DNA of 6,877 nt from Candidatus Shapirobacteria bacterium. GTDB lineage: Bacteria > Patescibacteriota > Microgenomatia > UBA12405 > JAUWLS01. Positions 1-5,926 of this stretch are shown here, in pieces (position 1 is the stretch's first letter; the number at the start of each line of letters is the position of its first letter). The position numbers and the translations under genes were made by a program. The notes below the pieces were generated by a model that did no database searches, was not told the origin of the DNA, and was given only the letters and a program-made list of their open reading frames with translations. The stretch is taken from contig DAOUWE010000025.1 of the NCBI GenBank assembly GCA_030667285.1, forward strand, positions 1-6,877, given 5' to 3'.

Positions 1-162
1 AGAGAAAACGGCCATGGAAAAAAAGAGGGCCAGGAAACAAGAAAGGCCGTAGTTACCCAAAACAACCCAGCCGGGAAAAATAAGGCTGGCTAAAAAAATA
101 ACGAGAGAATTGCTAACAAATAAAACCAGGAGATTTTTTTTGTTTACGATTTTGTTTTTCAT
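1..162 (-). CDS. Small membrane protein, N-terminal 54 residues (runs off left edge)
   Basis: An ATG at 160-162 opens a minus-strand frame that reaches the window edge with no stop, giving 54 residues. The N-terminus is short and basic (MKNKIVNKK). Two hydrophobic stretches follow, at about residues 10-29 and 33-54, split by a short turn containing PGW and GNYG. This looks like a multi-pass inner-membrane protein. The start lies 19 bp after the stop of the GH130 gene, so it is probably the third gene of that operon. No Shine-Dalgarno sequence is visible. The pattern loosely recalls small holin-like or YvlD-like membrane proteins of three or four helices, but that is a weak impression and I assign no function. 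The 6-bp inverted repeat at 67-89 lies inside the coding sequence. Confidence 0.65.
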   Translation of the reverse strand, partial: MKNKIVNKKNLLVLFVSNSLVIFLASLIFPGWVVLGNYGLSCFLALFFSMAVFS

Positions 163-181
163 AAAAATTGTGAACAAGTAA

Positions 182-2116
182 TTATTTTAGTCTAGCATTT
201 TTCATTATGGGTTCAAAGTTTTCCAAAAGTTCGTCGATGTTGGCTGTGGCGACGCAAATGACTTTGTCGGCTCCGCCGTAATAAACATATAGGGTTTTAT
301 CGACCAGGGTCATTCCGCAAGGAAAAACTACGTTAGGGACCAGGCCTTCTTTTTCAAAGATTTCGGTTGGTTCGAGTATCGGATAGTGAGAACGAGATAA
401 TACCTGGGCGGGATCGGTTAAATTTAAAAGCATCATCCCGACTCGGTATTGATCATCAATGTCACTAACTCCGTGATATAGCAACAGCCATCCCTTGGGT
501 GTTTTAATCGGAGGTCCGGCGATTCCAATTTTCTTTCCGTCCCAACCATTCGGCCTGGGTGAAATAGCTGCTTCTTTTTCCAACCAATTTACCCCATCAA
601 AATGACTCAAATCATCCAGCCAGTCAATGGCGATGTCTTTCCCACCCACTCGATGCAAGAGTAAATACCTGCCGTTGATTTTTTCCGGGAAGAGGCAGGC
701 GTTTTTGTTGTCGATGTCTGGAGGAGAAATCAGTACCGGCTTGCTCCACAACCAGTTATGATTTAATAGATCTTTTGATTTTATCCAACTTAGAGCCACC
801 CGGGGAGGATTGAAACCGTCGTAGGCCGTATAGCAAATATAAAATCGGTCATCGATTTTGGTGATTCTCGGATCTTCACAGCCGGAATAGTTGTTTAAGT
901 TTTTTCTCTGTTCAAAATCCATCCTGGGCACATAAATCGGGTCTTCCAGTCTCCAATAAAAATTGAAACCGTCTTGAGAAACAGCACAGCCCAGTCTAGA
1001 AACATTGTCTTTGTCTAAAGCTCTGTAAATTACATAAAATTTTCCATCCTCGTAGGCCACGGTAGGATTGAAGACTGCCTTGGTTTCCCAGGTATTATTG
1101 TCTCTCGTTTGCAGGATTGGATTTTTTTTATATTTATCTAACTTAAATACCTGTTTGACCGGATTAGATTTCATTGATTTTATGAGTTCCGATAGTTTGG
1201 TTTCGGCTACGGCTGAAAAGGTGTCTGTTGCTCCGTAATAGACCTTTAAACCATCACCCTCAAGTAAGGCACCTGAAGGAAAAATTACGTTTTTTACTTG
1301 TCCTTTTTTCTCGTATTCCATTTCGGGGGTTAAGAAAGGGTCGGCTGTTCTAGCTAATATCTTTTGAGGGTTATCTTTATCCAATAAAACTGCTTCTATC
1401 CCGAAAATTCTTTTCTTTTCCCGGTAGTAATTTTGAATGTGGGCGTAAACCAGTAACCAGCCTTCTTCGGTCATAACCGGGCCGGCTCCCACCTCGACTT
1501 GATCCGTATTTAGTCTCATCAAATTTATTTCGTACTTATCTCTGTCTCGGTACCATTTTCGCCAGTATTTTTCCGACCAAATTTCCTCCAGTTTGGAAAA
1601 ATAAGCAACGGCGACTTTGGCCGGTGGTTTGTCCGTATCTACGGTTAAAATCATGGCATATTTACCGTTAACCTTTTCCGGAAACAAGGTTCCTGCTTTG
1701 GCGTTGAAGGGGGTGACCAGGTGCTTTTCTTTGATAGTTTTGAGATCCGAGCTTACAGCTACTGCCAACCTGATTCCTTCTGCTTTCGGTGGATAAGAAG
1801 ATAAGGCAGTATAGAAAATATAGAAGTCGTCTCCGATTTTGCAAATTCTTGGATCTTCACAGCCATATTTTTCCCAGTCGAATTCTGGTTTTATAAATTG
1901 TTGACGGTTTTTGAATTCCACCCCATCCGGACTTTCTGCCTTACCGATTGTGGACAAGCTCAGATTCACACCCTGATGATCCATTTTTTCCGACATGGCC
2001 CGGTAAACCATGGTGTATTTTTTTTGCCATTTTATGACGTTGGGATTGAAACAGGCTTCTTTTTGCCAGTCGACACCTGTTGGCCCCAAAATGGGGTTTT
2101 TGTAGAATCTTTTCAT
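182..2116 (-). CDS. Tandem two-domain GH130 family protein (beta-mannoside phosphorylase-like)
   Basis: This 644-residue protein holds two consecutive GH130 five-bladed propeller domains, at about residues 1-312 and 325-635. Each begins with KNPIL and FNP near the start, carries GCEDPR (85-90 and 412-417) and ends with a VxFPxG...VYYG element (277-295 and 597-614). In characterised GH130 enzymes the conserved Asp of the DPR motif is the proposed proton donor, and the family is mainly inverting phosphorylases that release mannose-1-phosphate. Domain 2 also keeps FPEKINGRY, LHR (487-489) and LLLYHG (544-549), a region that in phosphorylases supplies phosphate-binding residues. Domain 1 has LTVD and YAHI there instead, so it may be inactive, hydrolytic or regulatory. 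Single-domain GH130 proteins are usually 300-400 residues, so this is a fusion or duplication. There is no signal peptide, so it is probably cytoplasmic. The ATG overlaps the TGA of the upstream gene by 4 bp, and an AGGA motif lies 8 nt upstream, implying translational coupling. Substrate is unknown. Confidence 0.88.
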   Translation of the reverse strand: MKRFYKNPILGPTGVDWQKEACFNPNVIKWQKKYTMVYRAMSEKMDHQGVNLSLSTIGKAESPDGVEFKNRQQFIKPEFDWEKYGCEDPRICKIGDDFYIFYTALSSYPPKAEGIRLAVAVSSDLKTIKEKHLVTPFNAKAGTLFPEKVNGKYAMILTVDTDKPPAKVAVAYFSKLEEIWSEKYWRKWYRDRDKYEINLMRLNTDQVEVGAGPVMTEEGWLLVYAHIQNYYREKKRIFGIEAVLLDKDNPQKILARTADPFLTPEMEYEKKGQVKNVIFPSGALLEGDGLKVYYGATDTFSAVAETKLSELIKSMKSNPVKQVFKLDKYKKNPILQTRDNNTWETKAVFNPTVAYEDGKFYVIYRALDKDNVSRLGCAVSQDGFNFYWRLEDPIYVPRMDFEQRKNLNNYSGCEDPRITKIDDRFYICYTAYDGFNPPRVALSWIKSKDLLNHNWLWSKPVLISPPDIDNKNACLFPEKINGRYLLLHRVGGKDIAIDWLDDLSHFDGVNWLEKEAAISPRPNGWDGKKIGIAGPPIKTPKGWLLLYHGVSDIDDQYRVGMMLLNLTDPAQVLSRSHYPILEPTEIFEKEGLVPNVVFPCGMTLVDKTLYVYYGGADKVICVATANIDELLENFEPIMKNARLK

Positions 2117-3705
2117 TTTATCTGTCCTAGATAAGTAGATTCTAACTTATTTTCTTCTCCTTCTTTTAGTTTTTCTAAGAATTGGTCCAGGTCGGCCGTG
2201 GCAACACAAACGTGAGAATCGGCTCCGCCATAATAAACAAAGAGGCGGTCTCCGATGATTACTGCTCCGCAGGGGTAAACCACACCTGCTTTGAAACCCT
2301 CGTTTTCATACCATTCTTTGGGTTCAATAATCGGATAACGTGACCGATGAATAACTTGGGTCGGGTTGTTTAAATCCAAGAGCATGGCCCCCACTTTATA
2401 GTGATTGCTTTCTTTGTCGTCTACGGCTTGGTAAATCAAAAGCCAACCGTCTTTGGTTTTCAGGGGAGGAGCGCCCACGCCTATCTTTCGACTATCCCAC
2501 CACATCGGCGACCGAGGTCCTATTCGGTATTCTCCTTTTAGATATTCCCTTTCTCCAAATTCCAAATTGTCAACAAAATCAATCAAAATGTTTGGGAAAA
2601 TTCGGTGAAATATCACATATTTACCATTGATTTTTTCCGGTAAAATGCAAGCGCTTTTATCTACTACTCCTGGCGGTGAAATTAGTATTGGTTTTTCCCA
2701 GAGCCATCTTTTGGCCAAAAAGTCCGTTAATTTAATCGAAGTCAGGGCAATTCGGGGAGGGTTGAAACCGTTGAAGGCGACGTAGGTCATGTAAATTTTA
2801 TTACCAATTCTGGTGATTCGAGGATCTTCACAGCCTTCACAACCACCGCCTGATCGATATTTTTGGACTAAAACTTTGCCTTTTTTTCTTTTCTCGAAGG
2901 CCTTGAGAGGAATATAGGCCGGTTTGTTTTCTTTTTCTGTTATTTGAACTCCGTCATCACTGTTGGCATAACCTAGGACTGAAACGTAATCAAAACCCTG
3001 GGCTCGATAGAGGATATGTACTTTGTCGGCTTCGTAAATGGCGGCAGGGTTGAAGGTGGTAAAAGCTTCCCAAGAATTTTTTGAATTAGGGGCGATGATC
3101 GGATTATCGTCAACTTTGTAGAGATAGTGTTTTTGTCTTAACTCAATCCTTTTTTCAATTCGATACCGAGGATAAATCACAGCAAATAAGCCTATCCCTT
3201 TCAGCCACCAGTAGGAGATGTACCTTTTCTTTGTTTTTATTAAATCGACGAAAACTTTTTCTTTGTTTTTCCATTCGTCAGGAGTTGTCCAAACCGGTTC
3301 GCTGTGTCTCCATATTATTCTTCCGAGATCGGAAAGATCGGTCATGAAAGCCCCTACCTCTACAGCTCCCTCTTTTTGATGGTGATAAAAAACCAAAATT
3401 CCTTCTTTTGTCTTTATAGCTCTTTCCATGACCAGGTCGTTTCCGTTCATTCGCTCGCTTCCGGGAGCTAGAGCTGGATAGTAAGTTTCTCTTTCTGTTT
3501 CTTTTCTTTTCTGATTTTGAGAAAAGCAGGCTGAAAAGTCTTTTTTTGTTTTGATTTCTTTAAAATCCAGTCCGGTTTCTGAGACTGCCAGCCTTGTTTT
3601 TCCTTTTTTTGGGCGTATCAGAAGATAGATTTTCTTTTTTTTGACGCAAAGAACTATGTCATCTATTTTTTCCTTACCCTTGAGATGGTTAAAAATTTGC
3701 CACAT
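2113..3705 (-). CDS. GH130 family protein with a degenerate N-terminal GH130-like segment
   Basis: The 530-residue product has a full GH130 domain at about residues 195-510. It carries NPII (201-204), FNP, LYRA, GCEDPR (291-296), LPEKINGKY, FHR (366-368), GVGAPPLKTKDGWLLIY, YPCG and VYYGGAD. The catalytic-type Asp of DPR is present. The YHG motif of the domain-2 paralogue is YQA here (Q426), so a likely phosphate-contact His is replaced. Residues 1-190 are a shortened relative of the same fold. Their stretch about 93-143 (ERAIKTKEGILVFYHH, VEVGAFMTDLSDLG, HSEPVW) lines up with about 411-464 of the full domain, but there is no EDPR motif. That half is probably catalytically dead and may be structural. 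There is no signal peptide. This is the first gene of the operon, with a promoter just upstream and no Shine-Dalgarno sequence. The conserved C-terminal GGAD...CVATADLD is shared with domain 2 of its neighbour, so the two arose by duplication. Confidence 0.87.
   Translation of the reverse strand: MWQIFNHLKGKEKIDDIVLCVKKKKIYLLIRPKKGKTRLAVSETGLDFKEIKTKKDFSACFSQNQKRKETERETYYPALAPGSERMNGNDLVMERAIKTKEGILVFYHHQKEGAVEVGAFMTDLSDLGRIIWRHSEPVWTTPDEWKNKEKVFVDLIKTKKRYISYWWLKGIGLFAVIYPRYRIEKRIELRQKHYLYKVDDNPIIAPNSKNSWEAFTTFNPAAIYEADKVHILYRAQGFDYVSVLGYANSDDGVQITEKENKPAYIPLKAFEKRKKGKVLVQKYRSGGGCEGCEDPRITRIGNKIYMTYVAFNGFNPPRIALTSIKLTDFLAKRWLWEKPILISPPGVVDKSACILPEKINGKYVIFHRIFPNILIDFVDNLEFGEREYLKGEYRIGPRSPMWWDSRKIGVGAPPLKTKDGWLLIYQAVDDKESNHYKVGAMLLDLNNPTQVIHRSRYPIIEPKEWYENEGFKAGVVYPCGAVIIGDRLFVYYGGADSHVCVATADLDQFLEKLKEGEENKLESTYLGQIK
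2125..2130 (-). promoter_or_regulatory. Shine-Dalgarno-like site for the tandem GH130 gene
   Basis: On the minus strand CTAGGA sits 8 nt upstream of the ATG at 2116, inside the last codons of the upstream GH130 gene. It is the only convincing purine-rich ribosome site I find ahead of any start in the window. It supports the ATG at 2114-2116 as the true start within the ATGA overlap. Confidence 0.5.
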
Positions 3706-3711
3706 GCTGAT

Positions 3712-3727
3712 AAGTAGTCGCCTACTT
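3712..3727. repeat. 6-bp inverted repeat at the predicted GH130 operon start site
   Basis: AAGTAG and CTACTT form a perfect inverted repeat separated by four bases, and on the minus strand the loop is GCGA, a GNRA-type sequence. It begins 2 bp downstream of the TATAAT box and covers the predicted transcription start (about 3723). It could be an operator or, if transcription starts a little further upstream, a leader hairpin. A 6-bp arm can arise by chance. Confidence 0.4.
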
Positions 3728-3729
3728 TC

Positions 3730-3759
3730 ATTATAGTCATAAAAATATCTTTTTGTCTG
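3730..3759 (-). promoter_or_regulatory. Sigma70-type promoter of the GH130 operon
   Basis: Read on the minus strand, a perfect TATAAT (-10, at 3735-3730) follows CAGACA (-35, at 3759-3754, four of six matches to TTGACA) with an 18-bp spacer. The predicted start, near 3723, leaves a leader of only about 18 nt before the ATG at 3705. No Shine-Dalgarno motif is present in that leader. Confidence 0.6.
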
Positions 3760-3779
3760 CCCGTTTTGTTCTTTCCTTG

Positions 3780-3788
3780 TGTTATACT
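3780..3788 (+). promoter_or_regulatory. Extended -10 promoter for the small plus-strand gene
   Basis: TGTTATACT reads as an extended -10 element (TGn followed by TATACT, five of six matches to TATAAT). No good -35 stands 17 bp upstream, which extended -10 promoters can tolerate. Transcription would begin near 3795, about 23 nt before the ATG at 3818. With the minus-strand promoter at 3730-3759 it forms a divergent pair in a 112-bp gap. Confidence 0.4.
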
Positions 3789-3817
3789 TTCGGCGTTGCC
3801 TATAGATTGGTGTTTTT

Positions 3818-3970
3818 ATGATTGAAATAAAAGGATGTTTACCGGCTTTAAACCCTCAAAAAAGAGAAGGGGAGGAATCGAGGGAATTTCGATTGGCTTT
3901 GGTTGACCTCGAGGCACGAAAGAAGTTTCTCAAAAGGAAAGGGGCTTCTAACTTAACGGAATGGGCGTAG
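3818..3970 (+). CDS. Small hypothetical protein, 50 residues
   Basis: ATG at 3818 to TAG at 3970 encodes 50 residues beginning MIEIKGC. It is the only plus-strand gene in the window. The product is highly charged, with many Glu, Arg and Lys. Residues about 16-42 (EGEESREFRLALVDLEARKK and on) look like one amphipathic helix, and there is a single Cys at 7. There is no membrane segment or signal peptide. An extended -10 element lies 30 bp upstream and no Shine-Dalgarno sequence is visible. It is divergent from the GH130 operon and convergent with the radical SAM gene, whose stop is 4 bp away. I do not recognise the family. A helical binding or regulatory protein is possible, but that is only inference. 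It fills what would otherwise be a 270-bp gap, and it does not lie antisense to any gene, which favours it being real. Confidence 0.5.
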   Translation: MIEIKGCLPALNPQKREGEESREFRLALVDLEARKKFLKRKGASNLTEWA

Positions 3971-3974
3971 AGAT

Positions 3975-5060
3975 CTATAGCCGGGCGTAGGAAATGATTT
4001 TAGTGAGTTGAAGGCGTTGTTTTTGTAATTGGGTAAAAGAGCTGATTTTAGATTGAGTACGTAGTTTTATGATTTTTTGAGCCGAGGTCGGGCCAAGACC
4101 AGGAACTTTCAACAAATCCCAGTAACCGGCTTTGTTTAGATTTACAGGAAAAAGAGTTGGGTTTTGATCAGCCCAAGCTGTTTTGGGATCTTTTGATTCG
4201 TCGAGGAAGCCATTTTCGTCTAGGGGTAGTTCATGGGGTTTGAAACGATAAAAACGCATGAGAAAATCGGCCTGATAAAGGCGATGCTCACGAGTCAGGG
4301 AAGCGGCGGGTTTTTGGGAAAGAGGAGTTTTGGGAACGGGACGAAAGGCAGAATAGAAGACCCTTTTAAGGTCAAAAGACTTATAGAGAAGATTGGTGAC
4401 TCGGATGATGTCGAGATCTTTTTCAGATCCTGCCCCAACGACAAATTGAGTGGTTAAACTTGGAGTTTTTTGGCCGGCTAGTTTTAGTTTTTTGACCACC
4501 TTTCTTATGGTAAAAAGGGTTTTGAAAAAGCCGGTTTTTAAATCTTTGTCGGGGGAAAGATCGGTAAGATCTTCTTGAGTGGGAGATTCAATATTTAGAG
4601 AAATACGATTGGCAAGTTTGGCGGACTCTTCGATGCAGTTTTGAGGAGATCCGGGCATTAGTTTAAGATGCAGGTAACCGCGATATTTATATTTGTTTCT
4701 TAAAAGATGGGCGGTGTCTAGCATCCTACTCATGGTAAATTCTGAGTTTCTGATGATACCGGAGGAAAGAAAAAGACCGTCGACCAGGCGACGGGAATGA
4801 GCAGAAACAAAAGCTTTGGCCATTTCGTCCGGAGTGGCGGTCATGCGGGGACAGTTTCGATCTCTCCTGAAAGCACAATAATTGCAGTTATTTAGACAAG
4901 TGTTGGATTGAAGAACCTTGAAAAGACGACAAATGTGTTTTCCGCCAACTTTGGCATGATAAACACCAGGAATGTCGGTGGTCTTGCCAAAATCTTTGGG
5001 ACCACAGGTATCGAATCTGGCACTGGGCCCTAGAATGGAAATCTTTTGATAAAGGTCCAT
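3975..5060 (-). CDS. Radical SAM protein, putative DNA modification/repair family (UDG-linked)
   Basis: The 361-residue product has the radical SAM cluster motif CxxxCxxC at C55, C59 and C62 (CLNNCNYC), which binds a 4Fe-4S cluster that cleaves S-adenosylmethionine. Other family-typical stretches are GLFLSSGIIR (95-104), GYLHLKLMPG (128-137), LNIESP (155-160), REHRLYQADFLMRFY (257-271) and FPVNLNKA (304-311). A C-terminal helix-hairpin-helix, with VPGLGPTSAQKI at 319-330, is the kind that binds DNA non-specifically. This pattern fits the family named putative DNA modification/repair radical SAM protein (TIGR03916, rSAM_link_UDG), usually somewhat longer at about 400 residues. That family normally sits beside a uracil-DNA-glycosylase-superfamily partner, which is not in this window. 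Extra Cys at 19 and 44 match positions I recall as Cys in relatives and could be functional. The reaction is not known. A promoter-like element lies right before the ATG, suggesting a leaderless mRNA. Confidence 0.85.
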   Translation of the reverse strand: MDLYQKISILGPSARFDTCGPKDFGKTTDIPGVYHAKVGGKHICRLFKVLQSNTCLNNCNYCAFRRDRNCPRMTATPDEMAKAFVSAHSRRLVDGLFLSSGIIRNSEFTMSRMLDTAHLLRNKYKYRGYLHLKLMPGSPQNCIEESAKLANRISLNIESPTQEDLTDLSPDKDLKTGFFKTLFTIRKVVKKLKLAGQKTPSLTTQFVVGAGSEKDLDIIRVTNLLYKSFDLKRVFYSAFRPVPKTPLSQKPAASLTREHRLYQADFLMRFYRFKPHELPLDENGFLDESKDPKTAWADQNPTLFPVNLNKAGYWDLLKVPGLGPTSAQKIIKLRTQSKISSFTQLQKQRLQLTKIISYARL

Positions 5061-5065
5061 GAAAA

Positions 5066-5095
5066 ATGGTACCCGAAGAATACCCGAAGAGTCAA
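5066..5095 (-). promoter_or_regulatory. Promoter-like element for the radical SAM gene, predicted leaderless
   Basis: On the minus strand TTGACT (-35, at 5095-5090, five of six) is followed after 18 bp by TACCAT (-10, at 5071-5066, four of six). Only 5 nt separate the -10 box from the ATG, so transcription would start at or next to the A of the start codon. The -35 lies just past the stop of the preceding small gene. The -10 is weak. Confidence 0.42.
5070..5091. repeat. 11-bp tandem direct repeat inside the promoter spacer
   Basis: TACCCGAAGAA and TACCCGAAGAG lie back to back and differ only at the last base. The period is 11 bp, close to one turn of the helix, and the two copies nearly fill the space between the -35 and -10 boxes of the radical SAM gene. 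This geometry suits a protein binding two adjacent sites on one face of the DNA. It could also be a recent slippage duplication. Confidence 0.6.
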
Positions 5096-5099
5096 GAGA

Positions 5100-5246
5100 C
5101 TAGTAGCTGACGGTAAAGAGAAGAGTGGGAAGGGGGCAAATATAGAGTTTTTTCTTTCTAGAATCTATAAAGACTCCAACCCAAAGATCGTACCAGGCAA
5201 AAGAGATTCTTAGTTTTGAGGATTTGAAAAGTTCTATGTCTTTCAT
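5100..5246 (-). CDS. Small hypothetical protein, 48 residues
   Basis: ATG at 5246 to TAG at 5100 encodes 48 residues beginning MKDIELFKSSKLRISF. The sequence is rich in aromatic and hydrophobic residues, with WYDLWVGVF at 18-26, a short basic turn (SRKKK, 29-33) and LYICPLP at 34-40. It reads as two or three beta-strands joined by a turn rather than a membrane helix. It starts 11 bp after the stop of the CAP-domain gene and runs the same way, so it is probably co-transcribed with it. No Shine-Dalgarno sequence is seen. I believe similar WYD...LYICPLP proteins occur in small-genome bacteria, but this is from memory and unchecked. Function is unknown. It accounts for the gap between the CAP and radical SAM genes. 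Confidence 0.62.
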   Translation of the reverse strand: MKDIELFKSSKLRISFAWYDLWVGVFIDSRKKKLYICPLPTLLFTVSY

Positions 5247-5251
5247 AACTA

Positions 5252-5257
5252 ACTATA
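5252..5257 (-). promoter_or_regulatory. Possible -10 box before the 48-residue gene
   Basis: TATAGT on the minus strand ends 5 nt before the ATG at 5246, which would place the transcription start at the start codon. No -35 hexamer is recognisable at the usual distance. The spacing copies that of the radical SAM gene, which is the main reason to note it. It may be chance in AT-rich sequence. Confidence 0.22.
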
Positions 5258-5911
5258 CTAAATAGGAGAGGTGGCGAAGATGATTTCGACAGTAGAATCT
5301 ACAATGGCAATACAGGTACGATCCCAACGACTTTGAAGTTGATTTTGATCGTGTTCTTCGTCAGAGGCGAAGATAAACTCAATCAAGTGTTGGCCGGACA
5401 TGATGTAACCTTGAGAGGCATTTTCACCCAACCAAGCAAAGCCTAATTTTTGAAATCCGTCTTGGTTTTCCAGATAATCATTAAATCCTTGATGGGCGTC
5501 AAGGCCGTTTTCGGCTTGGTATTCGGCTCTTTCTTGGGCAAAAGAACAAATTTTCTCTTCCCAGCGAAGAGGCTGGCTGCCATTTTTTATCCGATAATCA
5601 TTAAGAGCCTTTAGTAATTCGTTAGGAGTAGACATTTTTTCTTCGTTTTCAATTTTGATAGTGTAAGTATGATCCCTTATTTTCTCGGCCACTCCCCAGG
5701 GTTTTTGATCATCAGTGGGAACAGGAATGGCGGTGGCGGCGTATTGGCGGTCTGGAATTGGTGAAGGAGTGATTGAAGAGATAATCGAAGGGACAGGGGT
5801 GCTGGCAGGAGCTTGTTTTATTTTTTTGACCAGAGGGTCAAGAAGCGAGGTGTTAAAAAAACCGGTAACAGCAACAGTTAGAAAAATGATTAGAACACCT
5901 AGTATTTCCAA
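5258..5911 (-). CDS. Membrane-anchored CAP (SCP/PR1-like) domain protein
   Basis: The 217-residue product has a hydrophobic N-terminal segment (residues about 3-20), a Pro/Thr/Ser-rich linker (about 33-70) and a C-terminal CAP domain (about 96-217). CAP features are LLKALNDYRIKNG (99-111), LRW, AHQGF with H140, GENAS (162-166) with E163, and H187 in SDEEHDQNQL. H140, E163 and H187 are candidates for the usual CAP cavity residues. C122 and C200 could form a disulphide. The N-terminus predicts export, with the CAP domain outside the cell, tethered or cleaved. Bacterial CAP proteins are common in envelopes and spores, but most have no known activity. The start codon used here is TTG at 5909-5911. 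The frame is open upstream only to the valS stop at 5927-5929, with an ATT at 5921-5923 as the sole other candidate, which would add a basic residue ahead of the hydrophobic segment. No in-frame ATG precedes residue 93, so the exact start is unsure. Confidence 0.82.
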   Translation of the reverse strand: MEILGVLIIFLTVAVTGFFNTSLLDPLVKKIKQAPASTPVPSIISSITPSPIPDRQYAATAIPVPTDDQKPWGVAEKIRDHTYTIKIENEEKMSTPNELLKALNDYRIKNGSQPLRWEEKICSFAQERAEYQAENGLDAHQGFNDYLENQDGFQKLGFAWLGENASQGYIMSGQHLIEFIFASDEEHDQNQLQSRWDRTCIAIVDSTVEIIFATSPI

Positions 5912-5926
5912 TGTTTTTTGAATATT

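Noticed and set aside
67..89. CCAGCC...GGCTGG inverted repeat as a terminator
   Set aside because: It has only 6 bp of stem, an 11-nt loop, no T-run directly after it, and lies inside the membrane-protein coding sequence.
1898..2134. Plus-strand open frame of 78 residues
   Set aside because: It lies almost wholly opposite the strongly supported GH130 gene, has no domain signal, and begins without a promoter or ribosome site.
3963..3990. GGGCGTAG repeated 20 bp apart at the convergent gene ends, as a possible recombination or terminator site
   Set aside because: Only 8 bp match, both copies lie in or at coding ends, and no hairpin with a T-tract forms.
4233..4457. Plus-strand open frame of 74 residues
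   Set aside because: It is antisense to the radical SAM gene, which has clear family motifs across this stretch.
5715..5921. Plus-strand open frame of 68 residues
   Set aside because: It is antisense to the N-terminal membrane segment and linker of the CAP protein; its Gly/Val-rich sequence mirrors that hydrophobic and Pro-rich coding.
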